Assembly: GCA_947095585.1 (NCBI GenBank)
Contig: OX352761.1
Coordinates: 31,215,777-31,279,776, forward strand
Length of the DNA: 64,000 bases
Direction of reading: 5' to 3'
Origin: Nephrocerus scutellatus
Taxonomy: Eukaryota > Arthropoda > Insecta > Diptera > Pipunculidae
In this document: piece after piece, positions 11,302-21,540 of the stretch
Layout: every line of letters starts with the position of its first letter
Position numbering within the stretch: position 1 is the first letter of the stretch
Position numbers and translations under genes: made by a program
The notes under the pieces: generated by a model
What the model was told of the DNA's origin: nothing
Database searches by the model: none
The model's input: the letters and a program-made list of their open reading frames with translations, nothing else

Positions 11302-11372
11302 GGAGAGAGATGCGGGGCATAGATCTACGTACCTCTCACATGCTAAGCGAGCGCTCTACCATCTGAAATATT
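11302..11372 (-). pseudogene. tRNA-Ala(AGC)-like pseudogene
   Basis: On the minus strand CAGATGGTAGAGCGCTCGCT then TAGCATGTGAGAGGTAC matches the D-arm, anticodon arm (loop TTAGCAT, anticodon AGC) and variable region of tRNA-Ala. The T-arm is degenerate, the 3' acceptor half carries an extra TCTC, and the first dozen bases, including the 5' acceptor strand, do not pair. I call it a pseudogene rather than a functional tRNA. Confidence 0.6.
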
Positions 11373-11541
11373 TATTTTCTAGCTATGCTACGAATTTGAG
11401 CGAAAACGAATATAGACTTTCACTACGAATATACTATTTTAATAATCATTGTCTTTCACTTTTTATTGAAAGAAAACAATCCATACATTAGTTTTATTTC
11501 AATTTTTCTTAAAACTTTAAATTTAAAACTTGAATGTATAT

Positions 11542-11613
11542 GGCTCAATGGTCTAGGGGTATGATTCTCGCTTTGGGTGCGAGAGGTCCCGGGTTCAAAT
11601 CCCGGTTGAGCCC
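11542..11613 (+). tRNA. tRNA-Pro (anticodon UGG)
   Basis: A full cloverleaf can be drawn: acceptor GGCTCAA pairs with TTGAGCC, D-arm with the A-box TGGTCTAGGGGTATG, anticodon arm CTCGC-TTTGGGT-GCGAG (anticodon TGG), and T-arm CCGGGTTCAAATCCCGG (B-box). A T-run (TTTT at 11616-11619) follows as RNA polymerase III terminator. No intron. Confidence 0.95.
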
Positions 11614-11812
11614 AGTTTTATTTACTTTTTCGCTGCTCTGCCGAACACACAATTATTAATCAATAATTTTTGTACAAACGCTTGAAAACAATAAAATATA
11701 AAAATGTATTCATAATTTTTTTATTATTAATTATTAACTATTATTTACACTGAAGGATTAAGAAAAAATAAATATTAAAGCTAAACCAAAACTTGAGTGA
11801 AAAAATTTTACA

Positions 11813-12310
11813 TCAACCGTAATATGGATAACCACCATATCCACCATATCCACCATATCCACCATATGGTGGAGGAGGGTAACCTGCATAGCCACCAAGT
11901 GGGAAACCTCCATAGCCACCAAGAGGATTAACGCCATAGCCACCAAGTGGGTAGCTTTGCTGATATTGTCCCCCTAATGGCCTACCACCGAGAAGTCCGA
12001 GAATACCAGTCAATCCGTTAAGAAGAAGACTACCACCGCCTCCACTTCCACCTCCGCCCAATACACCAAATGTTCTTCCTTGTGGAAAGTCAGCAGCATT
12101 TGTTGGTACCGCAGCAGCATTGACACTATCGTGATTTCTGTAGGAACCATTTTGTCTGTCATTTTGTTTGCCACTCGGTCCTTGGGGTGCTGCAATAGCA
12201 AAGGCGAACGTAAGTGCTAACAGAACTAATCCAGCAATCTGGAAGAGAAGGAAATTCCATTAAATGCAATCCTCCAAATTGCAATAACTTCACATTACAA
12301 AGGATTTCAT
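11813..12310 (-). CDS. Secreted glycine/tyrosine-rich protein, two exons
   Basis: Coding exons are 12310-12299 (ATG AAA TCC TTT) and 12238-11813, separated by a 60-bp intron with donor GTAATG and acceptor CTTCTCTTCCAG. The joined protein is 145 residues. It opens MKSFIAGLVLLALTFAFAIA, a clear signal peptide, followed by a polar region (about 22-65), a GGGGSGGGG stretch and C-terminal repeats of PLGGYG and GGYGGYGGYGGYPYYG. Such low-complexity secreted proteins occur in insect cuticle, chorion and glue; the exact role is not evident. A TATA box lies about 82 bp upstream of the ATG and an AATAAA near 11720-11725 downstream. The donor is weaker than consensus, so the first exon is less certain than the second. 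It shares its layout with the genes at 30740 and 38229. Confidence 0.8.
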
Positions 12311-12391
12311 TTTTGATGAGCAAGTTTTATTTCGGTATCTACTCGTAGTGCTATTCTACTTGACTAAAACTCATATTCCATAATCAGCCAA

Positions 12392-12398
12392 TTTTATA
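12392..12398 (-). promoter_or_regulatory. TATA box of the 11813-12310 gene
   Basis: TATAAAA on the minus strand, 82 bp before the proposed start codon; spacing leaves a 5' UTR of roughly 50 nt. Confidence 0.5.
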
Positions 12399-12699
12399 CA
12401 GTTAGTTCTGTTGTTAGTTCATTTAACAAAGCATCGATTACCAATCTTAAATCGTGGTGGCATCTATGCAAGATATAAAAGCTTTTAACATACAGGAAAT
12501 GATATTTCAGTTTTGCGAACGTTCGCACCATCACGCTAACCACTCACTGCTGACCTTAAACTTGATTCTGACCTCTTCAATGATTTTTTATCGATTATTT
12601 TTATTTATACAGATTTTTATTATCGTACGGAATGGAACGACAGCTGAGTACACAACAAACATCTTCGACAAAAAATAATTTTAACTTCGTAGGTATGTG

Positions 12700-13098
12700 A
12701 AACTATTAACTGCAGAAGGCGATCGCAGAAGCAATTAGCCAAAACAAATCAAATCAAGTTTATTTGTATAAATTTGGTAATTCCAAAAAGCTTACTAAGA
12801 ATTTGCTTTTAATATGGTATGTGAATTTAAATGTGTATGTGTATGCTGTTTGTTTGGAAATCCCCAAAATAAATTCATAAGGAACTTAATTTTCCCGCAA
12901 CATGCGAATTCGGGTTATTTGCTTTGTTTTGTTAGAGACCTATTTGTAAATAACGGTATAACTCGACATAATGTTAATTTATAATATAAGCTTTTCAGAA
13001 AGCTGAAGAAAACCGAAAGTTCCAAAGTCTATGAAAAAGCGTGCGAATATATAACTTATTATTTTCCTTATTGAAAAACTTAAAAAAAATGTTTTTTT
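12700..13098. other. No gene recognised
   Basis: AT-rich spacer between the glycine-rich gene's upstream side and the 3' LTR of the errantivirus. No domain or repeat was recognised. Confidence 0.5.
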
Positions 13099-13444
13099 GT
13101 TAACGCGGTCAACGCGACCGCTTCTTTATTTAAATTAAAGTTACAAATGAGCACTAAAAAAAGAACTGACTCTAAATTTACAAATATTCATTATTTATAC
13201 TAGATTAATTACAAGTAAGCAGAAATTGTATTGTTTGTATTCTTATTAATTTTATTGCAAAATATTTGTTGACTTAAATTGACCTAATTACAAGTAAGCT
13301 AGAATTGCATTATTTGCTTTCTTACAAACTGATTGCGAAATATATTTATTAACCAAATTGATTGCTAAAGCATTGCAACTTACTTCCGCGTGAATAAGCA
13401 AAATTATTAAAGAATAGAGTTTATTGACTTTGTTTGTGTTAACT
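13099..13444 (-). repeat. 3' LTR of the errantivirus
   Basis: A polypurine tract (AAGAGGGGAAG, ending at 13445) directly precedes AGTTAACACAAAC, giving an LTR start at 13444. The far end GCGTTAAC (to 13099) mirrors the AGTTAAC start. Inside are a TATA-like box (TATAAATAATG), a CAGTTC initiator-like site and AATAAAG. The env frame runs 38 bp into the LTR before its stop, as in several errantiviruses. About 346 bp. Confidence 0.8.
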
Positions 13445-15056
13445 CTTCCCCTCTTAAGTCGATTGTCCCCAATCGAGGTGGCTTAACGGGCGAGTTAGTG
13501 AGCTGAGATGTTGTAAGCTGTAGAAATGGCCCATATGCACTTGTACTGCTTGCAACATTGTCTCGAAGCTGAGGTGTGATATGAAATTTATGTTTATTAT
13601 TGACAAAATAGTAGCAAATTAACATGGTTATGGAAATGAGTATTATTATTGCAATGTCTGAACTTAAACTTATTATATGCATACTTTTATTTTTATTAAT
13701 TAATAGATTTATTTCATTCTCGTTATTTAATTGATTTACATACAAATTTTCTAGTTTCAGATGTAATTTATTAACATTCTTCTTTTCTTTGATCTTAGTC
13801 ATCAGATTAGGTAAAATAAAGGTTTCATGTATTTTTAAATTAATATTAGTGTATGTTGTATTTAACGTGTTAATTTTACAATTTTCAAACTTAATAAGGA
13901 AGGTCCCCTTAGGGTTGACCTCTAATTTGTTACAATCTTGATTAATGGTTTGATTAAAATTTTTAAATATAAGTATTCCAGGCATTACCTCTGTAACAGA
14001 GGATTCTTGCGCTGTTTCTAACTCACATTGTGCTTCTTGAAAATTCAGGATACTTTCCACACATTTATCTTCAATTTTGACTAAACCTTTTTCTAAATCA
14101 TCTTTTATATTTTTATTAAAAATGTTATTATTATGATCAATTAATATATCATATTCGCTTAAAAATAAAGATTTATTAGCGGCATTTGGAATAGGTACAA
14201 ATTTTATTTTGAATAGGGTGTTACTGGAGAATTGGGGTATCAACAAGGTTAGGATAATATTGTTAGCTTCGGAAATTACTGCGATTTTCATCCTGTTATA
14301 ACTGTCAAAGTCATTAATTAGACTGATTTCCTTGTCTGTTAGAATGTCGGAAGGAACAATGCCCAATTTGCAAGAGAATATGATTTGTCCGATTCCGTCA
14401 ATATGGTTTCGCAAGAGGGATATGTCGTTGTCAATTCTGTATATCTGTTCGATAAATTCTACTTCGTCTTCCAAGGTTTTTATTCTGTTTTGTGATTCGT
14501 CTTTGAATTTATTCATGTAACTACTAATAATCATCTGCTGTTTATTAATATGGGTTGTGATATTCTTAATTTCTTCTGCCATACCGTTATTAAAGTGTAT
14601 GAGTTCATCTAATGTCCGATTGTTAGTATAGTCGTTATTTTGTAGGTCCGCTATTGCTTTATTAATTGCTTCCTCGTCATCGCTGTCCATTGATCCTGCT
14701 ATATATTTCAATCCCTTTCCCAAGATGTTTACAAGACCTCGTTTTTGTTTCGAGTGTACATGGAGGTTGTTTACTTTGGCTTTCAATAGAATAAGGTTTT
14801 TATTTATAGTCTCCAGAAGTCGTTTGTCTTCATAAGTCTGGGTCGTCAATGTTTTTAAATTTTTGGATAGTAAAAATATGGTTTCATCGTATGTAGTCAC
14901 GTTGATGAGATGCAGTACCTTGTCGTATCTAAGTATTGTCTTCACTTCTCCAATTTTAATGGGAATATAACCATTGTTGTTATTTAAATCATGTATGTGA
15001 AATTGTTGTGCATTTGCCGCTATGGCTATTGCTAAAATAATCATTATGGTTCGCAT
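13407..15056 (-). CDS. env: Errantivirus envelope protein (F-like), intact frame
   Basis: 549 codons. An N-terminal signal peptide (MRTIMIILAIAIAANA) is followed by an ectodomain with a basic furin-like site KQKR at residues 103-106, and then GLVNILGKGLKYIAGSMD, the glycine-rich segment that follows cleavage in the baculovirus F / errantivirus Env family. Coiled-coil-like helices occupy about 110-240. A transmembrane stretch (IIILISITMLICYYFV) lies near residues 470-490, followed by a tail of about 60 residues. Several NXT/S sites are present. In this family the protein is made from a spliced subgenomic RNA, and a good splice acceptor ends at 15066, ten bases before the ATG. No stop or frameshift was found. 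Confidence 0.9.
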   Translation of the reverse strand: MRTIMIILAIAIAANAQQFHIHDLNNNNGYIPIKIGEVKTILRYDKVLHLINVTTYDETIFLLSKNLKTLTTQTYEDKRLLETINKNLILLKAKVNNLHVHSKQKRGLVNILGKGLKYIAGSMDSDDEEAINKAIADLQNNDYTNNRTLDELIHFNNGMAEEIKNITTHINKQQMIISSYMNKFKDESQNRIKTLEDEVEFIEQIYRIDNDISLLRNHIDGIGQIIFSCKLGIVPSDILTDKEISLINDFDSYNRMKIAVISEANNIILTLLIPQFSSNTLFKIKFVPIPNAANKSLFLSEYDILIDHNNNIFNKNIKDDLEKGLVKIEDKCVESILNFQEAQCELETAQESSVTEVMPGILIFKNFNQTINQDCNKLEVNPKGTFLIKFENCKINTLNTTYTNINLKIHETFILPNLMTKIKEKKNVNKLHLKLENLYVNQLNNENEINLLINKNKSMHIISLSSDIAIIILISITMLICYYFVNNKHKFHITPQLRDNVASSTSAYGPFLQLTTSQLTNSPVKPPRLGTIDLRGEELTQTKSINSIL

Positions 15057-15064
15057 GTTGAGCC

Positions 15065-15082
15065 TCTGAAAAGAAAGGAATT
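15065..15082 (-). other. Splice acceptor for env subgenomic RNA
   Basis: TTCCTTTCTTTTCAG followed by AGG on the minus strand, immediately 5' of the env start codon: a pyrimidine tract and AG in the right place for the spliced env message known from gypsy-group elements. A similar acceptor precedes the env remnant at 3802. Confidence 0.7.
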
Positions 15083-15104
15083 ATCGTCTGAATACAATTG
15101 GTTT

Positions 15105-18100
15105 CTAAGTCAGTCTAATGTTATTTTTATGTACTATTCTTCCTGTTTTTGTTTTTACTGTAGTGTTGTAATTTTCAGCGACTATTTCCTTTTTGTACCT
15201 AGCCGATAGTTTGTTTCCTACTCTCCTATTTATTTTTACAAAAATTTCTTCGCCCTGAGAATATTCCTTTGGGGGTGAACGATTTGCATTGTGGTAGGTC
15301 AAATCAGCTTGCTGCTTTTGCGTGAGTTTTTGTATAGTTTCATTTCTTTCCCTTTCGAGCAGTGCGGGATCACTACTGACACGTCTGCCGAAAAATATTT
15401 CTAATGGTCTTTTCCCTGTGACCGTATGTATAGAATGGTTATATTCTTTCACTGATTTTTCTAATAATTCCTGAAACGATCGGTGTGTTTGTTCCGACTG
15501 TATACAGCGCATAATCTCTTGGAGTGTAGAGTGGAAACGCTCCACTTGACCATTTGAGCTACTCGAGTATGGTGCAGTTTTGAATATTGAAATACCAAAT
15601 TCGTTTTCTAACATAAATCTTATTGATTCTGAATTGAACGATTTCTCGTTGTCCATTACTACTTTTTCGGGCATAAGGGAGAAAAGAATATCTCTTAAGG
15701 GTTGTCTTATATCTTCCGTTGCCTTTGAACGTATTGGTTTTGCAATTGCATACTTTGAAAATTTATCTAATGCTGTTAGTAGCAATTGTTTCCCTATTAT
15801 AAGTATATCCATATGGACTATTTGTCCGGGATACTGGGGAATTGGAGTTGGTTGTATTTGAGGTTTTGGAGGATGCCTCTCGTATTTATTAGTCTTACAA
15901 ACTGTACAATTTTTAATAATTTTTTTAATTTTATTGGCCATTGACGGAAAATAGTACTTTTCTAACACTTGTATTTTATTTTCCTTGCAGTTTCTATGGG
16001 CTCTGTTGCGATATGCTATAATTATTTCTTCCTGCTCTTGGCTATTTACTATATCTTCTACCATTACTTGTGAAAACCTAATCTTATATGTACTGAAATG
16101 TAAAGGATATAGTTGCTGAATTTTTCCCATAATATCTTCTTCGGTTTTAATGCAGTTTATAACGGATGGATTGAGGTAACGTTTTAAGTTGCTGAGTAAT
16201 GTAGATTCTGAATAATAGGGTTCGGTGACTATATGTCTGTGATATGTAGGAAACACTATTTTAAATTGATATTCTGGATTTATATCGATATTCAGGAATA
16301 TCTGGTTTTTGAAAGCATTAATAGGTGTTTCTACACTAATTATGAGCCCATGAGGGGAGCTATCATCAGAGTTAGTAGCAATTGATAAGGAATTTAATGG
16401 TGATTCCTGCGGTGGGATTCTAGATAGGGCATCGGCCACAACATTCGTTTTTCCTGGCTTGTAACAGAGTTCGTAATCGTATTCCTCAAGTATAGACTTC
16501 CATCTTTTCATTTTGCTGTTGTTATTTTTGTTGCTGAGAGCATATGTCAGCGGTTGGTGGTCCGTGTGAATTTTCACTTTCTGTGAACCGTACAGGTAGT
16601 TTCTAAAAGCGTTTAAGGCCCATATAATAGCTAACATTTCCTTTTCGTTAGCGGCGTAATGTTCTTCAGCTTGGCTTAATGTTCTTGAGATAAAGGCTAT
16701 GGGTTTTCCACCTTGAGATAGAACCGCTCCAAGTGCAAAATTAGAAGCATCAGTTACTAACTCAAACTCTTTGCTGAAGTCCGGATAACCAAGAATTACA
16801 TCCTCTGAGATTAGAGAATACTTGATTTTCTTAAAGGACTCAATGGCTTCTTGGTCAAAGAAGACCTCAACTTTTGCTGACTTGTTTTTGGAGGTACGAC
16901 CCCCTTCTCCTCTTAAAAGGGATGTCAAGGGTTTTGCTATTTTGGCGTAGTCTTTGATAAATCGCCGGTAATACCCTGACATACCTAGAAAACTGCGGAG
17001 TTCTTTTAATGTTCTAGGTTGGGGAAAATTAGCAATTGCCTCAACTTTGGTGCGATTGGTTTTTATACCATTTTCAGATATTACAAAGCCCAAAAAGTCT
17101 ACCTCTGTATTGAAAAATTTACATTTATCGAGTTGGATCTTCATATTGGCGTTCTCCAATGTTTTAAATATTTTACTTATATGTTGGAAGTGTTCTTCCT
17201 CCGATTTACTGAATATGATAATGTCGTCGATGTAGACATAGCAACATACCCCAATGAATTCTCGTAATATATCGTCGAGAGCCCGTTGAAAAATGGACGG
17301 GGCATTTTTTAAGCCAAATGGCAGACGCGTAAATTCGTATTTAGCATTTTTAATTGAGAACGCAGTTTTCTCAATGTCAGATTTTTTTAGTGGAATCTGG
17401 TGAAAACCACTTTTTAAATCAAGTACAGAAAAAAACTTACTAGCACCGAGTTGGGAGATTACCTCTGATATCTCGGGGATTGGGTACCTGTCTGCGATAG
17501 TAATTGAGTTCAATTTTCGATAGTCTATCACCATGCGGTATTGCTTATTTCCAGCTGAATCTGCCTTCTTTGGGACAATCCAAACTGGGGAGTTATAGGG
17601 TGATCTTGATGGTTTTATGATACCATCGTTTAGTAGTTTTTTAACTTGATTTTCTACTTCTGTTTTAAGAGATCCGGGGTATGGGTAGAATTTAGTATAT
17701 ACTGGAGAATCACTTGTGGTTCTTATTTCACCTACAACTTTTGTAGTATAGGTAAGCTTTTCATCAGGTTCACTAAAAAGATTAGGATGAGCGTTTAGAA
17801 TCTGTGTCATTTCTCCTTTTTGTTCTGCGGGCACGCTGTCTATATTTATAGCATTTACATGTTGAGTGGGGAGTTGCTTAAGATGCACTTTAAACCCGTT
17901 TTTCAGTAACATATAGTGTTTGTGTGTAAAAATAGTAGCTTCTAGCTCTCTAAGGGTATCGTTACCTAAAATACCGTCGAATGTTTCTAACGAGGGCATT
18001 AAATAAAATCTTATTTCTTCTTCAATTTTAAAAAGTTTTGCGTATGAGTGTTCATTTATTTTAATATCTCCTACGATAGATTTTGCAAAAAAAGGGATTT

Positions 18101-18230
18101 TATTAGGGATGCGTTTTTTTACTAAATTTGGTTTTATATAATTCTTGCTAGAGCCTGTGTCTACTAAAAATTTTAAAATATTCCCGCTCTCCATTTTTAC
18201 TTCAAAGTAAGGCAACGAAGAGCTTATCAT
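15105..18230 (-). CDS. pol: Errantivirus Pol: protease, reverse transcriptase, RNase H, integrase
   Basis: 1041 codons without interruption. An aspartic protease motif DTG is at residues 24-26. The reverse transcriptase spans about 165-390 with the catalytic YIDD at 333-336 and the LPFGLKNAPSIFQ block before it. RNase H starts near 490 (TDAS 493-496; TDHQPL near 556; ADALS near 600). The integrase has a zinc-finger-like region with C775 and C778 and a D808, D860, E897 catalytic triad in the contexts VHMDI, VVMDNEKSF and NGQVERFH. The last 120 residues form the integrase tail. It overlaps the end of gag by four bases (ATGA) and would be expressed by -1 frameshifting. The ATG at 18230 is probably not used as an independent start. 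Confidence 0.95.
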   Translation of the reverse strand: MISSSLPYFEVKMESGNILKFLVDTGSSKNYIKPNLVKKRIPNKIPFFAKSIVGDIKINEHSYAKLFKIEEEIRFYLMPSLETFDGILGNDTLRELEATIFTHKHYMLLKNGFKVHLKQLPTQHVNAINIDSVPAEQKGEMTQILNAHPNLFSEPDEKLTYTTKVVGEIRTTSDSPVYTKFYPYPGSLKTEVENQVKKLLNDGIIKPSRSPYNSPVWIVPKKADSAGNKQYRMVIDYRKLNSITIADRYPIPEISEVISQLGASKFFSVLDLKSGFHQIPLKKSDIEKTAFSIKNAKYEFTRLPFGLKNAPSIFQRALDDILREFIGVCCYVYIDDIIIFSKSEEEHFQHISKIFKTLENANMKIQLDKCKFFNTEVDFLGFVISENGIKTNRTKVEAIANFPQPRTLKELRSFLGMSGYYRRFIKDYAKIAKPLTSLLRGEGGRTSKNKSAKVEVFFDQEAIESFKKIKYSLISEDVILGYPDFSKEFELVTDASNFALGAVLSQGGKPIAFISRTLSQAEEHYAANEKEMLAIIWALNAFRNYLYGSQKVKIHTDHQPLTYALSNKNNNSKMKRWKSILEEYDYELCYKPGKTNVVADALSRIPPQESPLNSLSIATNSDDSSPHGLIISVETPINAFKNQIFLNIDINPEYQFKIVFPTYHRHIVTEPYYSESTLLSNLKRYLNPSVINCIKTEEDIMGKIQQLYPLHFSTYKIRFSQVMVEDIVNSQEQEEIIIAYRNRAHRNCKENKIQVLEKYYFPSMANKIKKIIKNCTVCKTNKYERHPPKPQIQPTPIPQYPGQIVHMDILIIGKQLLLTALDKFSKYAIAKPIRSKATEDIRQPLRDILFSLMPEKVVMDNEKSFNSESIRFMLENEFGISIFKTAPYSSSSNGQVERFHSTLQEIMRCIQSEQTHRSFQELLEKSVKEYNHSIHTVTGKRPLEIFFGRRVSSDPALLERERNETIQKLTQKQQADLTYHNANRSPPKEYSQGEEIFVKINRRVGNKLSARYKKEIVAENYNTTVKTKTGRIVHKNNIRLT

Positions 18231-19117
18231 GCTAAAAAATGAATATCGCTGGGCTCTCCATATTGCCTATTGTCATCATGGGTCTGCCTGCTTCCCATTT
18301 CTTCCGTGTCTATGTGAAATGTTCTCTGATTTTTGTGCTGCTGTTGATGACCGAATTGGTTTGGCCTTTTACCAAAAGATTGGTTCTGATTGGGTCTGTT
18401 CATATAGTTTACGCGATGTGATCGCATACTCTGATCCACGTCCATTGGCTCTGGACGAGGTTGCGGCTTCGGTGGGCGAGGGGGATTACTATTTACTTGA
18501 CCTCTCTGGTGGGAATTATGATTCCAAGGTTGACTTGTACTTGGGGTATGGGCTAAATGGGGATAAAATGTTCTGTTTTGCGAGTTTCCTAAATTTCGTC
18601 TAGGTGGCAATTGTGAAGACTGATTTCTTCTTGCGTTATTGGCATGGCTTGCACGAAAATTTTGATTTTCTAGTTTCAGGCACAAGTGAAGTGCTTGAGG
18701 TAAATCAGTAGGTTCTCTTATTCCTAAAAGTCGTGGCAAGTCACCGTTAAGACCCCTTACGAATGTATCTAAGGCTTTGTCCCTATATGACCGTGTGAGC
18801 GAATTTAATGATTCATTTCCCATTTCGAGACACCCTAATTTGTTTAATATCAAGGAAAGATGAGTGTATACCTGTTGATAGAAATCTTGGATGCTTTTAT
18901 TCCCTTGCACCAAAGTTGTCATCTGGTACTCGAGGGTGGATAAATCACGCTTGTCACCATAATGCGTTATTAAGCATTGTGAAATCGCTTGCCAGTTCAA
19001 AGGTGTATTGTATGATTCCAATGCCACGTCGGCATTGCCAGTTATTTTATTTCTTATTACGCTTATTATTCCATAATATTTAGGCGTACCTCTAATCGAT
19101 TCATAGAATAGATTCTA
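18227..19117 (-). pseudogene. gag: Errantivirus Gag, N-terminally truncated
   Basis: The frame is open from about 19115 to the stop at 18227 (about 295 codons). It starts with FYESIRGTPKYYGIISVIRN, whose counterpart occurs at 58680-58720 in the decayed copy, so upstream residues are missing. A helical capsid-like region (LNWQAISQCLITHYGDKRDL; PRLLGIREPTDLPQALHLCL) is followed by a proline/asparagine/glutamine-rich tail containing PRPPKPQPRPEPMDVDQS. No CCHC zinc knuckle is visible, as in many errantiviruses. The sequence is lost where the element meets LINE sequence. Confidence 0.85.
18233..18239 (-). promoter_or_regulatory. Slippery heptamer for -1 gag-pol frameshift
   Basis: T TTT TTA in the gag frame (CAT TTT TTA GCA TGA) just before the gag stop. 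A -1 slip reads on into pol without meeting a stop. This matches the standard X XXY YYZ rule for retroviral frameshifting. I did not identify the downstream structure. Confidence 0.75.
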
Positions 19118-19119
19118 TA

Positions 19120-20615
19120 GAGAATATAGCAGATGCAAGGCATTCTTTAGGCGCAGCTGACCAGATATAACAATTGTACTCCAGTTTGGGGCGAATAAAC
19201 GCCTTGCAGATAGTTGGCATCTGGTCAGAAGGAGTAAAATATTTTCACACGCCCATAGACGAAAGTGACTGTTTCGTACGCTATAAACTAGCCTCGAAAG
19301 TAGCCCATAACAACACTAGTTATGTTATGATATAAACGTCTTTTGTTATTTACTACAATCTCAGCGAACACATTGCGCATGAGCAAGAATTCTCTTTTGT
19401 TTGTCGCGTTTGGTTTGGTTTGGACGCGTGAAAAATTCATTTCTTTGTTATTCACTGCAGTCCCAGCGAACACACATTCTCACATTTCTGCTTCTCTCTC
19501 GATTTAGCAAAAAAAACCGGTTTGGACGCGTGAAAAATAGCGTACACGACTCGCAGAAAAGTGCTCATCGTGCTCGTTAGATTGCCGAACTCGGCTACTC
19601 CACTTTCCTTGCTCGTTCTGTAATATTTTATTCTTGCATCGTGTGAGAATCCCCCAAACATTTCGCAGCATTTTTGGCGATGGCGAATGTGTGGTCATTC
19701 CAATGAAGGCTGTCGTTAACGCACATACCGAGAATTGCGAATTTTCCTCAGTTTCCTCAATGCAAGTGCCATTCATGGATAATGACAGTGGATTTAGGAT
19801 TCGCTTGGACGACAGTAGACAGCATTGGCGTATGGACGCGTTAAATTCTACTCTATTATTTTCTCCACATTTTATTATGCTGTCCATGTAAGAATTTAGT
19901 GTTTAAGTCCCACATGAGAACGAGAGGGACGCTCCTCAAACTTATATGAGAAGCTGAAAGTGCTGTCGTCAGACAACTACTTCGGAAAGAGTCCAAAAGA
20001 ATAGGACAGATGAAAAAAATTACGCATTGGTAATACCAGCGTGGAAGAACACCTCTTCAGAACTAATGGAGAAATACCATATGTCCCAGTGCATGTGTGA
20101 GTCTTCAGATCCTTTAAGACTCTAGCATATGCACGAGGACGAATGTAAAGCTGTCCCATAGAGTGTTCAATACTCGGAAGTACAGGCGGAAGCAACGCAC
20201 AATCTGGGAGCAGGGAGCTAGCTGCAAAATGCACACCAAACAGATTGGCTGACAACTGGAATGTCATTATAAATTAGCATAGGAATCGACAACGAAACTT
20301 TATTTTTGATTCTTTTCACGAACGACCAAAAAAATTTACTACCTTTGTGACATTGTAGTAAAGCATACCTCTTTATTTCTTGAGGCCTCTTTACAGCTCG
20401 AATCATACCTTCCTTCCTTTGGCTTGACAGACCTATTCTTGAAATAAACTCTCTCATACCAATATAAGAATGTGTTTGCATTCATGTTTCTATATTGCCA
20501 GTTAATTTTTGCAAAGAAGTTGTTAAGTCCGTCCCAATTGGCTTTCTCGTACTGCCATACTGTTTTTTTGGGGCTTTTCCTCTAATTGCGTGGTTTATTA
20601 ACGAGAAATTAGCTA
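19120..20615 (-). mobile_element. Jockey-like non-LTR retrotransposon fragment, decayed
   Basis: Read on the minus strand from 20615 downward: a linker like that of the 50320-51390 copy (motifs around 20400-20600 match 51060-51305), then a degenerate segment with SIEHSMGQLYIRPRAYARVL and SPLVLKRCSSTLVLPMRNFF (20250-19980) preceding reverse transcriptase. Middle RT sequence follows at 19825-19650, and a thumb-like segment QMPTICKAFIRPKLEYNCYI (19235-19140). Stops and frame changes are frequent. A MITE-like element (19242-19538) interrupts it, and its left edge abuts the truncated errantivirus gag. Confidence 0.65.
19242..19538. mobile_element. MITE-like element related to 5983-6143
   Basis: The left end TTTTCACACGCCCATAGACG and the inverted right end CTATTTTTCACGCGTCCA are imperfect inverted repeats. 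GTTTGGACGCGTGAAAAAT occurs twice (about 19419 and 19520). The adjoining stretch to 19610 matches the inverted flank of the 5983-6143 element, so the full repeat may be larger. No coding frame. Confidence 0.45.
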
Positions 20616-21460
20616 GTTAATTACAAATTACTAAGTTGACATTAGCACGACGAAGACAACTCAAACCAAGCTATTTTGTATCGCCCAACCTAAAAAACAT
20701 AACACATTTAGCTTAGCTTAAGGTGGCGCTGTGGTAGCTTTTTTTCGAAAATTCTTATTTATGGACGATTTGGCTCAAATTCACACCATATAATATTTAT
20801 CGGGTATACCCCTCCTGCGCAAGGCAAACCAGATAAACGCATTTCCTATTTTAAAAAAAAGAAAGACTTTGACAATTTGGACCCGATAGGGACCATTGGG
20901 GTGGAAAATGTAGGTTTGTGGCGTCAGTGGGCGGATGTTAACCTGGGTGAGGGTCAGTGGAATGCGGCAGCTAGGAAACGCCAGGTATTTCACGCTAGTA
21001 TGATATATTGAAATTGAATAAAATTAACAATTAAAAAAATTTAAAAAAAGTCAATACAATTGCTGTATTTACAAAAACATAGCTTATGTCGAATAGCTTA
21101 ACTTGTTTAAGTGTACAACGGGTTTACGCTGCCAGTTAAACACGCTACACAAAGTCTCAAGGAAAAGATATCTATCATGAGTGAGCTTAGGCAAATATAT
21201 AAACAATAATCATTGTCATTAATATAAATAATAATATTTATAAACATAGAGGAGAACGAATAACTAATAAAATATAATAAATTTTTAAGTAAAGAAAAAA
21301 GTTGTGATTTTTTTCCCTCTAACTACTACGTATTTTTAAAGACAACCTACGACAAATAAAGACATTATGAATTATAACAATTCTTAATAAATCTGAAAAC
21401 TCCTGTTTGCATATTCATACACATACATTATTCTAATAAAAATAGTTCAAAAAAGTACCT
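20616..21460. other. No gene recognised
   Basis: AT-rich sequence. Open frames on both strands are short and show no domain. Nothing further seen before the tRNA-Val gene. Confidence 0.45.
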
Positions 21461-21467
21461 ACTCAAT

Positions 21468-21540
21468 TGTTTCCGCCCGGGTTCGAACCGGGGACCTTGT
21501 GCGTGTGAAGCACACGTGATGACCACTACACTACGGAAAC
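21468..21540 (-). tRNA. tRNA-Val (anticodon CAC)
   Basis: On the minus strand acceptor GTTTCCG pairs with CGGAAAC. The A-box region TAGTGTAGTGG, the anticodon arm around TGCTTCACACGCA (anticodon CAC) and the T-arm CCCGGTTCGAACCCGGG are all canonical. The discriminator base is A and a T6 run follows within 15 bp downstream. No intron. Confidence 0.95.

Larger units (their letters stand above)
13099..19117 (-). mobile_element. Errantivirus (gypsy-group endogenous retrovirus), 5'-truncated
   Basis: On the minus strand the order is gag (partial), pol, env, 3' LTR, that of insect errantiviruses. pol and env are open throughout. The 5' LTR, leader and gag N-terminus are missing: gag homology ends at about 19117 against a Jockey-like fragment, so the copy was truncated by deletion or recombination. 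Lacking a 5' LTR it should have no promoter of its own. Related decayed copies lie at 56940-59960 and, more distantly, 3370-5600. Confidence 0.92.

Noticed and set aside
11302..11372. Functional tRNA-Ala
   Set aside because: The 5' acceptor strand is missing and the T-arm does not pair.
17019..17267. Plus-strand frames within pol
   Set aside because: Antisense shadows of the conserved reverse transcriptase region.
18229..18603. 124-codon plus-strand frame
   Set aside because: It is antisense to gag of the errantivirus and shows no domain.
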